NCBI RefSeq assembly: GCF_039544005.1
Contig: NZ_BAABKV010000001.1
Coordinates: forward strand, 7,564,001-7,628,000
Reading direction: 5' to 3'
Length of the DNA: 64,000 nucleotides
From: Kitasatospora paranensis
GTDB lineage: Bacteria; Actinomycetota; Actinomycetes; Streptomycetales; Streptomycetaceae
The notes below the pieces were generated by a model. It saw only the letters and a list, made by a program, of their open reading frames with translations. It was not told where the DNA came from and made no database searches. The translations under genes were made by a program, and so were the position numbers. Each line of letters starts with the position of its first letter. Within the stretch, counting starts at the first letter, position 1. Below are positions 46,106 through 56,055 of this stretch, piece after piece.

Positions 46106-46149
46106 CGCCGCCGGCCCGCGCCCCCACCAGGGGGTGCGGGCCGGCGGCG
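46106..46149. terminator. Bidirectional terminator
   Basis: A 20-bp stem (46106-46125 with 46130-46149) with one G-T pair and a 4-nt ACCA loop lies between the convergent Rpf-like and amidohydrolase genes. Confidence 0.85.
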
Positions 46150-46169
46150 TCGCGCGCGGGCGGTGCCGC

Positions 46170-47816
46170 TCAGCCCGCCCGGTGGACGATCTCGCCACCC
46201 ACCACGCCGAGCTCCACCCGGGCGTCCAGGAACGCCTTCGGCTCCAGCGCGAACAGGTCGTCGGAGAGCATCACCAGGTCGGCCAGCTTGCCGGGCGTGA
46301 GGCTGCCCAGCTCACCCTCCAGGTGGTTGGCGTACGCACTGCCCAGCGTGTAGCCGCGGAGCGCCGTCGCCAGGTCGAGGGTCTCCTCGGGCATCCAGGG
46401 CTCGCCGCCGGCCAGGCCCTGCCGGGTGACCGCGGTGTACAGCCCTACCAACGGGTCCATCTCCGCCACGTTCCAGTCGCTGGAGAGCGCCAGCGTCGCG
46501 CCGGAGCGGTGGAGGCTTCGCATCGGCCAGGCCTTGGACCAGCGGTGCTCGCCGACGGCCTCGGCCCAGTCCCGCCCGGGCCCGGCGATGTCCGGCGAGC
46601 AGTGCCGCGGCTGCATGCAGGCGACCACACCGAGCTCGGCGAACCGCGGTACGTCGGCCGGGTCCAGGCACTCCACGTGCACCACCTGGTGGCGGGCGTC
46701 GCGCGGGCCGTTGACCGCCCGGGCGTGCGCCACCGCATCCAGGACGGTGCGGATGCCCCGGTCGCCGGTCGCGTGCACGAAGGCCTGGAAACCCGCCGCG
46801 TCCAGCCCCGCCAGTACCTGCGCGAACTCCTCCGGCGGGTAGAAGGTCTCGCCGCGGTGGCTGTGGTGACCCGCGTACGGCTCCAGGAGCGCGGCCGTGT
46901 GCGGCTCCACCACGTCGTCGATGTACAGCTTCAGCGGTCCGACCCGGAACCGGTCGGACCGGTGGCGGCGGGCAGCCTCGGCGAACTCGGCCAGGTCCGC
47001 CGCGGTGGTGCCGCGCGGGTGGAACAGCCCGGCCACCAGCCGTGAGCGGAGCCGGCCCTCGGCGAGCGCGCGCTCGAACAGGGCGAGGTCGTCCAGCGAG
47101 TTCTGCGGTTCGACGACGGTGGTGATCCCGTACCGCGCGGCCATGTCCAGGCTGCCCACGAGCCGCCGGTACTGCCGGTCGGGATGGGCCCACGGCACGC
47201 CGGCCGCCCGCAGCGCCCGGTGGCCGTCCCGGGACAGCCCGCGCACCGCGAAGTCGGTGAGGAAGCCGGTCGGCTCACCGGTGGCCGGGTCCTTCCGCAC
47301 GGTGCCGTACGGCGTCTGCACGGTGTCCCGGTCGATGCCGAGGCGGCGCAGTGCGGCGGTGTTCAGCCAGGCCGTGTGCACGTCGTAGCTGAGCACCAGG
47401 GCGGGGTGGTCGCCGGTGTACGGGTCGAGGTCGGCGGCGGTCGGCATCCGGCCGCCGGGGATCGCCGAGTAGTCGAAGGCCTCGCCCTCGATCCAGTCGG
47501 CCTCGGGGTGGCTGCGGCGCCGTGCGGCGATCCGTGCGCCGATCTCGGCGAGGTCGCCGGCGCCGGCGAGCTGCACGCAGTCGGCGTCGGAGCCCAGCCG
47601 GACGTGGTTGTGGCTGTCGACGAAGCCGGGCAGCACGAGGCGTCCGCGGGCGTCCACCACCTCGGTGTCCGGCCCCGCGAGGCCGCGCCACGCGTCGCCG
47701 TCGCCGACCCAGGCGATCCGGCCGTCGCGGACGGCGACGGCCTCGGCGCGCGGCCGGTCGTCGTCGACGGTGTGGACGTGGGCGTTGTGCAGGACGAGGT
47801 CGGCGGGACGGTTCAC
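46170..47816 (-). CDS. YtcJ-like metal-dependent amidohydrolase
   Basis: 548 residues from GTG 47816, which overlaps the permease stop (GTGA). The amidohydrolase superfamily metal motif HNH is in VLPGFVDSHNHVRLGSDADC near residue 68. Further metal and substrate His/Asp occur in FVHATGDRGIRTVLDAVAHA, HQVVHVECLDPADVPRF and LALSSDWNVAEMDPL, and the closing strand is SLTPGKLADLVMLSDD. It hydrolyses an amide or related C-N bond of an unknown compound. Coupling to an APC permease suggests the substrate is imported by it. Confidence 0.88.
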   Translation of the reverse strand: MNRPADLVLHNAHVHTVDDDRPRAEAVAVRDGRIAWVGDGDAWRGLAGPDTEVVDARGRLVLPGFVDSHNHVRLGSDADCVQLAGAGDLAEIGARIAARRRSHPEADWIEGEAFDYSAIPGGRMPTAADLDPYTGDHPALVLSYDVHTAWLNTAALRRLGIDRDTVQTPYGTVRKDPATGEPTGFLTDFAVRGLSRDGHRALRAAGVPWAHPDRQYRRLVGSLDMAARYGITTVVEPQNSLDDLALFERALAEGRLRSRLVAGLFHPRGTTAADLAEFAEAARRHRSDRFRVGPLKLYIDDVVEPHTAALLEPYAGHHSHRGETFYPPEEFAQVLAGLDAAGFQAFVHATGDRGIRTVLDAVAHARAVNGPRDARHQVVHVECLDPADVPRFAELGVVACMQPRHCSPDIAGPGRDWAEAVGEHRWSKAWPMRSLHRSGATLALSSDWNVAEMDPLVGLYTAVTRQGLAGGEPWMPEETLDLATALRGYTLGSAYANHLEGELGSLTPGKLADLVMLSDDLFALEPKAFLDARVELGVVGGEIVHRAG

Positions 47817-49281
47817 AGCCGGGCTCCGTTCAGGGGCGCCGCGGTGGCGGCGTCGTCGTTGTCGGCCTCCTGGACGTCCGCCGGCAGGCTGAGCACCCAG
47901 TGGGTGGCGCTGCGCGGGCGCAGGTAGGCGAACCAGTAGCCGATCCCGGCGAGCAGGACGGCGGCGGTGATGAGCAGGTCCCGGGCGGTCTGCTGGGTGA
48001 GCGAGTAGCCGAGCGCCGCGATGGTCACGATCGGGACGGCCGGCCAGAGCGGCATCCGCCAGGCGGGTGTCCGGCGGCGCCGGCCGCGGCGGGCGGTGAG
48101 CGCGGCGCAGCCGAGCAGCAGGTAGATGACGGCGACCACGACGCCGGTGAAGCCGAGCAGGGCGTCGATCGGTACGGCGAGCGCGAGGACGATGCCGGGC
48201 AGGCCGATGGCCAGGGTGGCGGCCCAGGGCGAGCCCCAGCGGGGTGCAGCGAGCCGAGCAGCCGGTTGACCGGGTCGGGCCAGGTGCGGTCCCGGGCGGA
48301 GGCGTAGAGCACGCGCCCGTTCTGCAGGACCATGACGATCACCGCGTTGAGGATGGCGGCGGCGATGCAGAGGCTGACGAACGTGCCCACGGTGCTGCCG
48401 GCCCACGAGTCGACGACCGCGACCAGGTCGCCGGTGGCGAGCATGTCGGGGGAGTCCACGCCCAGGCAGATCGCCGCGACCGGCACGGTGATCAGCACCA
48501 CGCCGGCGAGCAGCGACCACAGCACGGTGCGGGCCACCGTGCGGCGCGGGTCGCGCAGGTCCTCCGAGAGGTAGACCGCCGTCCCGAAGCCGTTGTAGGT
48601 GAACAGGGCGACGGCCAGCCCGGAGACCAGCAGGCCCGCGGTGAACGGTGACGTGCCGCCGTGGCCGTCGGGGACGACGGCGTGCACCAGGCTGCCGAGC
48701 GGCTGCCGCACGTGGGTGAGGCCGAGCACGCTGACGACGGCCGCCGCCAGCACCTCGATGCCGAGGAACAGGCCGGTGATCAGCGCGTTGGACTTGATGT
48801 CGAGCACGCCGACGGCGACGGCGAGGGCCATCACCGCGGCCCCGGCCACCGCCGGGTCGACCGAGACGACCGAGGACAGGTAGCCGGCGGTGCCGAGGGC
48901 GATGATCGGCGGGATCACCAGCAGCGACACCACCGAGATCACGAACACCAGCCAGCCGGCGAGCCGGCCGAGCAGCTGTCCGACGATGGAGTACTCGCCG
49001 CCGGCACTGGGGACGAGGGTGCCGAGCTCGGCGTAGCAGAACCCGACGCCCAGCGAGAGCAGGGCGGCGATGAGCAGGGTGGCCACCGTGCCGCTGCCCT
49101 GGCTCTGGAGCAGCGGCGGCACAACGATGAACAGCGACGAGGCCGGGGTCACGCACGACAGCGTCAGCAGGACGCCGCCGAAGACGCCGAGCGAGCGCGG
49201 GAGCGCCGCGACGTCCGGCTGGGGGATCTGGTCATCGGGATTCCCGGCGTGGTGAGGGAGAGGGGGTCGCCGGTCATTCAA
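47813..49281 (-). CDS. APC-family amino acid/amine permease (frameshifted)
   Basis: Repaired length about 489 residues with twelve or more helices. APC landmarks: LGVFGGVLLTLSCVTPASSL at helix 1, EYSIVGQLLGRLAGWLVFVI, ALFTYNGFGTAVYLSEDLRD, and ASARDRTWPDPVNRLLGSL. One G is missing from GGGG at 48241-48244, splitting SLHPRWGSPWAATLAIG. The start is unclear: TTG 49281 is in frame without a good RBS, and an internal ATG would be in frame only if a further C is missing near 49220. Operon with the amidohydrolase, probably controlled by the Lrp-type gene 110 bp upstream. Confidence 0.82.
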
Positions 49282-49391
49282 AGCCAGGCGAAATCATGGC
49301 GTCAATGGATTCCGGACGTATTTACGCAGGTGATTTTCCGGAATTCCTGCGATTCTTAGGCGGGCAGGCCGGAGGGCAAGTGATCCGCCGG

Positions 49392-50351
49392 TCAGGCCGG
49401 GAGATCGTAGCTGTAGGTCTCCTTGACGATGTCGAGGTGGTACCAGGCCTCCGCCCGCACCACGTCCGGCAGGGCCCGGAGGGCGTCGAGGGTGGCCAGC
49501 AGGGCCGACCGGTCGGCGGCGTCCACGCCGCACACCACGTCGAAGCGGCCGTGCCCGGCGGCGACGTAGTTGACCCCGGGCAGGCCGACCGCCCGGCCGG
49601 CGGCCGCCCGGGCGCTGCCGCGTACCCCGAGCCCCACTCCGATGGCCTCCCGCACGCCGAGCGCCCGCGAATCCACCAGGCCGGTCACGTGCACCGCCCC
49701 GGACTGCAGCAGCCGCAGCACCCGGGCCCGGGTGGCCGGCTGCGAGAGCCCGACCCGCTGGGCGAGGGCCGCGAACGAGGCCCGCCCGTCGACCTGGAGC
49801 AGCCCGAGCAGGATCCGGTCCGTCCCGTCCACGGCCGCCGGGGTGTCACCCGCGCCGGGCGGCGCCGCGGCCGGCGCGTCCGGCTCCCCGGCCTCCCCGG
49901 GCTCCCCGGGCTCCCCGGGCGGCGGCGAGTAGGCGTCCTGCAGCAGCTCGGTGCAGCGGAACACCTCGATCCCGCGCACCCCGGGGATCTCCCGCAACTC
50001 GGTGAACTCGCCCTCCAGTGCGGCGTCGTCGGCCACCCGGACTTCGGCGATCACCGCGCCGCCGCCCGCGGTGCAGGACACGAACGAGGTGGCCGGCCGG
50101 GCCGCCGCGGCCACCGCCGCCGGCCGGGCCGGCCCCTCGACGGCCAGAGAGACGTGGGCGATCGCCGCGATGCCCACCACCGAGGGCCGGACGATACCCA
50201 CCACCCGGACGGCGCCGGAGGAGGTCAGCCGGTGCACCCGGGCCCTGGCCGCTTCCCGGGAGACCCCGAGCAGCTCGGCGAGCCGCTGATAGCTGACCCG
50301 GCCGTCCCGCTGAAGCTCGCGGACCAGCGCGGCGTCCAGGCCGTCCAGCAC
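49392..50351 (-). CDS. Double-module Lrp/AsnC family regulator
   Basis: 319 residues from GTG 50351, with GGAAGGGTGGGAG upstream. Two complete Lrp modules lie in one chain. The first HTH is RDGRVSYQRLAELLGVSREA with a RAM ligand domain. A Pro/Gly/Glu linker (GEPGEPGEAGEPDAP) leads to the second HTH VDGRASFAALAQRVGLSQPA and second RAM domain (VNYVAAGHGRFDVVCGVDAA). It probably binds an amino acid or its degradation product and controls the permease-amidohydrolase pair beside it. Confidence 0.88.
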   Translation of the reverse strand: MLDGLDAALVRELQRDGRVSYQRLAELLGVSREAARARVHRLTSSGAVRVVGIVRPSVVGIAAIAHVSLAVEGPARPAAVAAAARPATSFVSCTAGGGAVIAEVRVADDAALEGEFTELREIPGVRGIEVFRCTELLQDAYSPPPGEPGEPGEAGEPDAPAAAPPGAGDTPAAVDGTDRILLGLLQVDGRASFAALAQRVGLSQPATRARVLRLLQSGAVHVTGLVDSRALGVREAIGVGLGVRGSARAAAGRAVGLPGVNYVAAGHGRFDVVCGVDAADRSALLATLDALRALPDVVRAEAWYHLDIVKETYSYDLPA

Positions 50352-50517
50352 GGCTCCCACCCTTCCTCCGATGTCCCGCGGTGCCCTTCGGCGTCCCGCG
50401 GTTGTCCGTCGCGGGCGGTCGCCCCGGCCGAGCGTACGCGGAGACCGGCCCGGCCCGGCCCGGGCGGCGGCCGGGTCGGAGGGCCGGGCCTGCCGCGCTC
50501 TGGTAGTTTCCGGCCCC

Positions 50518-51026
50518 GTGGAGAGCACACGGAGCATCGCAGGGTCCGTCCGCGGCCGGCTCGACGCCGAGGGCGTGCCGTACCGCTGGCTGGACATCGA
50601 CCCGGCCTACGCGGACACCGCCGAATTCTGCGCGCACTACGGCTACGCGCTGGAGGACTCGGTCAACTGCATCCTGGTGGTGGCCAAGACCGAACCGCGC
50701 CGGTACGCGGCGTGCCTCGTCCAGGCGACCCGGCGGCTGGACGTGAACCGGGCCGTGCGCAGGCTCCTCGGCGCCCGCCGGGTCTCCTTCGCCGGGCCCG
50801 AGGAGACGGTCGGGCTGACCGGCATGCAGGTCGGCGGCGTCACCCCGGTCGGGCTGCCGCCCGGTCTGCCGGTCTACCTGGACGCGCCGGTGACGGAGCG
50901 GGAGGAGATCGTGCTGGGCGGCGGCGACCGCGGCGGCAAGGTGCTGATCACCCCGCGGCGCTGCTCGCCCACCTGTCCGGCGCCGTGGTGGTGGAGGACC
51001 TCTCGACCCCGGCGCCCGGCGCCTGA
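50518..51026 (+). CDS. YbaK/EbsC-type aminoacyl-tRNA deacylase (frameshifted)
   Basis: About 169 residues from GTG 50518. The YbaK fold is shown by DSVNCILVVAKTEPRRYAAC with the conserved Lys near 62, RLDVNRAVRRLLGARRVSFA, TGMQVGGVTPVGLPPGLPVY (the GGxxP substrate loop) and EEIVLGGGDRGGKVLI. These proteins clear mischarged tRNA, e.g. Cys from tRNA-Pro. One C is missing from CCCC at 50951-50954; repair gives LITPAALLAHLSGAVVVEDL. It is divergent from the Lrp-type regulator. Confidence 0.85.
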
Positions 51027-51125
51027 CCCCGCCGCCTTGCGGTCGCGCCCATCCGTCTGACCTGCGCCGATGTGCCGTGGTCGGATAGCGTGGCCGTCCG
51101 GTGGGTCGAGCTGCGGGAGACGACG

Positions 51126-52640
51126 ATGGACGGTGTGCCGGTCCGCTGGCTGGTCGGCCGCCGCGACCTCGGGCTGACCGTGCTGGCCGGCGCCGCCGGC
51201 CTGGACACGCCCGCGACCTGGGCACACAGCATCGAACTCGCCGACCCCGGGCCCTGGCTGGCCGGCGGCGAGCTGCTTCTGACCACCGGCCTGCGGCTGC
51301 CGGCCGATCCGGCGGCGCAGCGGCGGTACGTCGCCGGGCTGGTCGGGGCCGGCGTCGCCGCGCTCGGGTTCGGCACCGGCCTGACGTACGACCCGGTGCC
51401 TCCCGCGCTCGTGCAGGCCGCCGAGGCGGCCGGCCTGCCGCTGGTCGAGGTGCCGCTGCCGACGCCGTTCGTCGCGGTCACCCGCGCGCTCATGGAGCGC
51501 CTCGCCGAACTCCGGTACGAGGACGCCGTCCGCGCCGCGCGCAGCCAGCCGCGGATGACCAGGGCGGTGCTGCGGGGCGGGCCGTCCGCCGTCGTCCGCG
51601 AGCTCGCCGTCGCGGCCGGCGGCAGCGTGCTGCTGTTCGGGCCGGACGGCGCCCTGCGCACCGCCTACCCCACGGCGGCCGCCGGCCGGGCGGCCGGTGC
51701 CGACCTCCCGGCGGGCCACGCGGCGCAGAGCGCGGTGCACTCCGGGCCGCACGGCACGGCGGCCGCGCAGCCCGTGCAGGTCGGCCGCCGCAGCCACGGC
51801 AGGCTCGTCCTGCTGGTCGAACGCCCGTTGTCGGCCACCGACCACCTGCTGCTCGGGCACGCCGCCTCCCTGCTCGCCCTCGACGCCGAGAAGACCCCGC
51901 GGCTGCGCGCCGAGCGGCACCGGCTGAACGGGCTGCTGCTCGGCCTGCTGCTGGACACCGACCTGCCCGCGGCCGCGGACCTGCTCGCCGAGGCCGGTCT
52001 GCCGGCCGGGCCCGGTCTGCGGCTGCTCGCGCTCGCGCCGGGTCCCGGCGGCGATCCGCACACCGTCCTCGCCGCCGCGGGGGCCCGCGCGGAGGCGGCC
52101 GGGCTGCCGCGGTTCGGGGCCGTCCGCGACGGGCTCGCCGTCCTGCTGCTGCCCGGCGGCGAAGCGGCGGGAGAGGCCGGGGCGGAGCGGGTGCGGGCCC
52201 TGGCCGGCGGCGCGCGGGCCGGCCTCAGCGGCCCCCACGGCCCGGAGGGCGTGCGGACGGCCTGGCAGGAGGCCCGCAGCGCGGTGGCCGCCGCGGGCGA
52301 CGGCGGGCTCGTCCGCCACGAGTCGCTGGCCGGCAGCGCGCTGACCGCCGCCCCCGAGACCCGGGCCGTCCTGCTCGCCCTCGCCCGCGCCCGGATCGGC
52401 CCGCTCGCCGCCCACGACGCCGCGCACGGGACGGAACTCCTGCCCTCGCTGCGGGCCTTCCTGGAGCACCACGGCCAGTGGGAGGCGGCGGCCGCCTCGC
52501 TGGGTGTCCACAGGCACACCCTGCGGACCAGGATCGACCGCGCCCGCGCCGTGCTCGGCACCGACCTGGACTCCGCCCACGTCCGGGCCGAACTGCTGAT
52601 GGCCCTCACGGTCTGGCCGCCGGGCGCCACCGGACCGTGA
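51126..52640 (+). CDS. PucR-family transcriptional regulator
   Basis: 504 residues from ATG 51126, with GGGAGA six bases before it. The N-terminal PucR domain has AHSIELADPGPWLAGGELLL and the middle GGDEF-like/GAF part runs to about 400. A C-terminal HTH_30 has FLEHHGQWEAAAASLGVHRH followed by TLRTRIDRARAVLG. PucR proteins activate catabolic operons in response to their substrate. The CoA-transferase and acyl-CoA dehydrogenase genes follow within 110 bp on the same strand and are the likely targets. Confidence 0.9.
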   Translation: MDGVPVRWLVGRRDLGLTVLAGAAGLDTPATWAHSIELADPGPWLAGGELLLTTGLRLPADPAAQRRYVAGLVGAGVAALGFGTGLTYDPVPPALVQAAEAAGLPLVEVPLPTPFVAVTRALMERLAELRYEDAVRAARSQPRMTRAVLRGGPSAVVRELAVAAGGSVLLFGPDGALRTAYPTAAAGRAAGADLPAGHAAQSAVHSGPHGTAAAQPVQVGRRSHGRLVLLVERPLSATDHLLLGHAASLLALDAEKTPRLRAERHRLNGLLLGLLLDTDLPAAADLLAEAGLPAGPGLRLLALAPGPGGDPHTVLAAAGARAEAAGLPRFGAVRDGLAVLLLPGGEAAGEAGAERVRALAGGARAGLSGPHGPEGVRTAWQEARSAVAAAGDGGLVRHESLAGSALTAAPETRAVLLALARARIGPLAAHDAAHGTELLPSLRAFLEHHGQWEAAAASLGVHRHTLRTRIDRARAVLGTDLDSAHVRAELLMALTVWPPGATGP

Positions 52641-52747
52641 CCGGACGGATCGTCCAGTCACGGCCCGCCCCGACACGCCACTTCGTCCCCTGACCGGGGC
52701 GGTCGGCCCGACCACAATGAGCCGCACACCGAACGAAGGAGTTGCGG

Positions 52748-53931
52748 GTGGGCACGGGAACGGACGATCGACGGGGGCCGCTGGCCGGCGTCCTGGTCGC
52801 GGACTTCGGCCGGGTACTGGCCGCGCCGTACGCGACCATGCTGCTGGCCGACCTCGGCGCGGACGTGGTGAAGGTCGAGCACCCGGACGGCGGTGACGAC
52901 ACCCGGGCCTGGGGGCCGCCGTACGCCGCGGACGGGCAGGCCACGTACTACCTCTCCGTCAACCGCAACAAGCGCTCGCTGACGCTGGACCTCCGGGACG
53001 CCGCGGACCGTCGGCGGGCCCGCGAGCTCGCCCTGCGCGCCGACGTCCTCGTCGAGAACTTCCGGCCCGGCACAATGGCCCGCCACGGGCTCGGGTACGC
53101 GGACCTCCGCTCCGGGAACCCGGCGCTGGTCTACTGCTCGGTCAGCGGGTTCGGCACGGGGAGGGCGCCGCCCTGCCCGGCTACGACCTGCTCGTCCAGG
53201 CCGTCGGCGGCCTGATGAGCGTCACCGGGCCCGGTCCGGGCGAGCCGGTGAAGGCCGGGGCGGCCCTGGTCGACGTGCTGACCGGGCTGCACGCCGCGGT
53301 CGGCATCCTCGCGGCCCTGCGCGAACGCGACGCCACCGGCGAGGGCCAGCAGGTCGAGGTCAACCTGCTCTCGACCCTGCTCTCCAGCCTGGTCAACCAG
53401 TCGTCCGGCTACACCCTGGCGGGCGCCGTGCCCGGGATCCTCGGCAACCGGCATCCCTCCATCGCGCCCTACGAGGTGTTCCGGGCCGCCGACCGGCCGC
53501 TGGTGATCGCGGTCGGCAACGACCGCCAGTTCGGCGCGCTCTGCCGCGGCGTCGGCGTGCCCGACCTCGCGTACGACCCCCGGTTCGCCGCCAACGCCGA
53601 CCGGGTCGCCCACGTCGACGAACTGGCCGCGCTGCTCGGCCCGCCGATCGGGCGGCGGACGGCCGCGGCCTGGTTCGAGGAGCTCACACCGCTCGGCGTG
53701 CCGTGCGGGCCGGTCAACGACCTGGCCGGCGCGTTCGCCCTCGCCGACCGGCTCGGCCTCGCCCCGCGCACCGCCGACGGCCTGGTGGCCAACCCGATCG
53801 GGCTCTCCCGCACCCCGCCCGGCTACCGGCTCGCCCCGCCCCGGCTCGGCGAGCACACCGACGAACTCACCGCCTGGCTCGACACCCCTCGCCATCCCCT
53901 CCACGACGACGTGAACGGAGACCCCCTGTGA
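52748..53931 (+). CDS. Family III (CaiB/BaiF) CoA-transferase (frameshifted)
   Basis: About 394 residues from GTG 52748 with AAGGAG well spaced. Family III signs: VLVADFGRVLAAPYATMLLA, GADVVKVEHPDGGDDTRAWG, NRNKRSLTLDLRD, and the catalytic Asp in LPGYDLLVQAVGGLMSVTGP near 148. One G is missing from GGGG at 53158-53161. It moves CoA between acids such as succinyl-CoA and glutarate. Its stop overlaps the glutaryl-CoA-dehydrogenase-like start (GTGA), so the next enzyme probably uses the product. Confidence 0.9.
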
Positions 53932-55100
53932 CCGGCCCGATGAAGGACCCGCTGGACCTGCTGGACATCCCCTCCCTGCTGGGCGAGGAGGAGCGCGCCA
54001 TCCAGTCCACCGTGGCGCGGTTCCTCGCGGACCGCGTCCGCCCCGCCCTGCCCGAGTGGTACGAGAACGCGCACTTCCCGCGCGAGATCGCCCCCGAACT
54101 GGGCAAGCTCGGGGTGCTCGGCATGCACCTGGAGGGGTACGGCTGCGCCGGGACGGACGCGGTCTCCTACGGGCTCGCCTGTCTGGAGCTGGAGGCGGCC
54201 GACTCGGGCTTCCGCAGCTTCGTCTCGGTGCAGGGATCGCTGTCGATGTACTCCATCCACCGCTACGGCTCCGAGGAGCAGAAGCAGGAGTGGCTGCCGC
54301 GGCTGGCCGCCGGCGAGGCGATCGGCTGCTTCGGTCTGACCGAGCCGGACTTCGGCTCGGACCCGGCCGGCATGCGGACCCGCGCCGTCCGCGACGGGGA
54401 GGACTGGATCCTCGACGGCACCAAGATGTGGATCACCAACGGTGCGATCGCGGACGTCGCCACCGTCTGGGCGGCCACCGAGGACGGCATCCGCGGGTTC
54501 CTGGTGCCGCGCGGCACGCCGGGCTTCCGCACCCAGGAGATCACCCGCAAGCTGTCCCTGCGGGCCTCCACCACCGCCGAGTTGATCCTGGACGGTGTCC
54601 GGCTGCCGGCGTCCGCCCGGCTGCCGCACGCCCGCGGCCTCGGCGCGCCGCTGTCCTGTCTGAACGAGGCCCGCTTCGGCATCCTGTTCGGCGCGGTCGG
54701 CGCCGCCCGCGACTGCCTGCAGACCGCGCTCGCCTACGGTGACGCGCGGATCCAATTCGACCGGCCGATCAGCGGATTCCAGCTCACCCAGCGGAAGTTC
54801 GCCGACATGGCGCTCGCGCTGAACAACGCCGCGCTGCTGGCGATCCACCTGGGCCGGCTCAAGGAGCAGGGCCGGATCCGCCCCGAGCAGATCAGTGCGG
54901 GCAAGCTCAACAACGTCCGGGAGGCACTGGCGATCGCCCGCGAGTGCCGCACCGTGCTCGGCGCCAACGGCATCTCGCTGGAGTACTCGCCGCTGCGGCA
55001 CGCCAACAACCTCGAGTCGGTGCTCACCTACGAGGGCACCGCCGAGATCCACACCCTGGTCGTCGGCCAGGCGCTCACCGGCATCCCGGCCTACCGCTGA
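53928..55100 (+). CDS. gcdH: Acyl-CoA dehydrogenase, glutaryl-CoA dehydrogenase-like
   Basis: 390 residues from GTG 53928. The FAD/acyl-CoA dehydrogenase motifs are complete: CFGLTEPDFGSDPAGM, WILDGTKMWITNGAIADV, IQFDRPISGFQLTQRKFADM, and the catalytic Glu in VLTYEGTAEIHTLVVGQALT near residue 370. The TEPDFGSDP form and the overall match point to glutaryl-CoA dehydrogenase, which oxidises and decarboxylates glutaryl-CoA to crotonyl-CoA. With the coupled CoA-transferase this gives a glutarate/lysine degradation step. Convergent with the FadR-type gene, 16 bp apart. Confidence 0.88.
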   Translation: MTGPMKDPLDLLDIPSLLGEEERAIQSTVARFLADRVRPALPEWYENAHFPREIAPELGKLGVLGMHLEGYGCAGTDAVSYGLACLELEAADSGFRSFVSVQGSLSMYSIHRYGSEEQKQEWLPRLAAGEAIGCFGLTEPDFGSDPAGMRTRAVRDGEDWILDGTKMWITNGAIADVATVWAATEDGIRGFLVPRGTPGFRTQEITRKLSLRASTTAELILDGVRLPASARLPHARGLGAPLSCLNEARFGILFGAVGAARDCLQTALAYGDARIQFDRPISGFQLTQRKFADMALALNNAALLAIHLGRLKEQGRIRPEQISAGKLNNVREALAIARECRTVLGANGISLEYSPLRHANNLESVLTYEGTAEIHTLVVGQALTGIPAYR

Positions 55101-55116
55101 CGGCGGGCCCCGCGGG

Positions 55117-55848
55117 TCACCCCAGGAAGGCGCGCAGCAACGCGGCCGTGGCACCCAGGTGCTCCTCGGTCGCGCGCCGCGCGCCTTCGCCGTCCCCGGC
55201 GAGGATCGCCCGGACCATGGCGCGGTGCTGGTCGGCGGCGTGCTCGATGTTCCGCTCCAGCATGGGGATCGCGTTGAGCAGGTCGTTGAGGCGCATCCGG
55301 GCCTCGGCGATGCTGGTGGCCAGCGACCGCGACCCGGTGAGTTCGGCGATCGCCAGGTGGAAGCGGGAGTCGAGCTGGCGGTACCGCTCCGCCCCGGCGC
55401 CCTCCAGGTCGGTCAGCCGCTGCTGGAGGTACGCCCGCTGGTCGTCGGTCAGCGGCCGCCGCGCGGCGGTCTCGGCGGCGCCGGTCTCCAGCACCAGCCG
55501 GTAGGTCAGCGCGTCCTGGAGCTCCTCGCCGAGGTCAAGGGCGGCCCGCCGGAGCTCGCCGACGTCCGGCGGCGGCATCCGGTAGGTGATGAACGTGCCG
55601 CCGTAGCGGCCGCGCCGCGACTCCACGCAGCCGGCCTGCTGGAGCGAGCGGATCGCCTCGCGCAGGGTCTCCCGGCTGACACCGAGCCGGGCCGCCAGAT
55701 CGCGTTCGGCGGGCAGCCGGTCGCCGAACCCGAAGACGCCGAGCTTGATCGCCTGGAGCAGCCGTTCCACGGTCTCCTCGAAGGCGTTGCCCGTCCGGAC
55801 GGGTCGGAAGATCGCCCCGGCCTGCCAGTCGATCGGTGCCTCGTCCAC
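55117..55848 (-). CDS. FadR-subfamily GntR regulator of the amine-utilisation genes
   Basis: 243 residues from GTG 55848. The N-terminal winged helix (about 25-90) has GFGDRLPAERDLAARLGVSR, then ETLREAIRSLQQAGCVE and GRYGGTF. The C-terminal FCD ligand domain (about 100-240) has RLVLETGAAETAARRPLTDD, FHLAIAELTGSRSL and ADQHRAMVRAILAGD, whose Asp/His residues bind a metal and small acids. It is divergent from the permease operon, with a dyad at 55963-55986 between them, and probably represses that operon until an intermediate binds. Confidence 0.9.
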   Translation of the reverse strand: MDEAPIDWQAGAIFRPVRTGNAFEETVERLLQAIKLGVFGFGDRLPAERDLAARLGVSRETLREAIRSLQQAGCVESRRGRYGGTFITYRMPPPDVGELRRAALDLGEELQDALTYRLVLETGAAETAARRPLTDDQRAYLQQRLTDLEGAGAERYRQLDSRFHLAIAELTGSRSLATSIAEARMRLNDLLNAIPMLERNIEHAADQHRAMVRAILAGDGEGARRATEEHLGATAALLRAFLG

Positions 55849-55962
55849 GGCGGCATCGTACCCGTGCACGACCGGCCCGCCGCAGTGCGCCCGGCCCCCG
55901 CACCGGCGCGGCGCCCTCTTGACGCGACCCCGATCCGCGGTGAACGATGCTGCGCACCACCT

Positions 55963-55986
55963 CAATGGTCTGGTTTCGGTCCATTG
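55963..55986. promoter_or_regulatory. Palindromic operator candidate
   Basis: CAATGGTCTG-GTTT-CGGTCCATTG: 8 of 10 pairs match, including perfect CAATGG/CCATTG ends. It lies centrally between the divergent regulator and permease starts and is the likely site of the FadR-type protein. Confidence 0.55.
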
Positions 55987-56055
55987 GGCGGGAGTGCACC
56001 CACGACGCCGTGCGTGCGCTTGTCGGTAGTACCGCCTCGACCCCCGGGGGTACCC

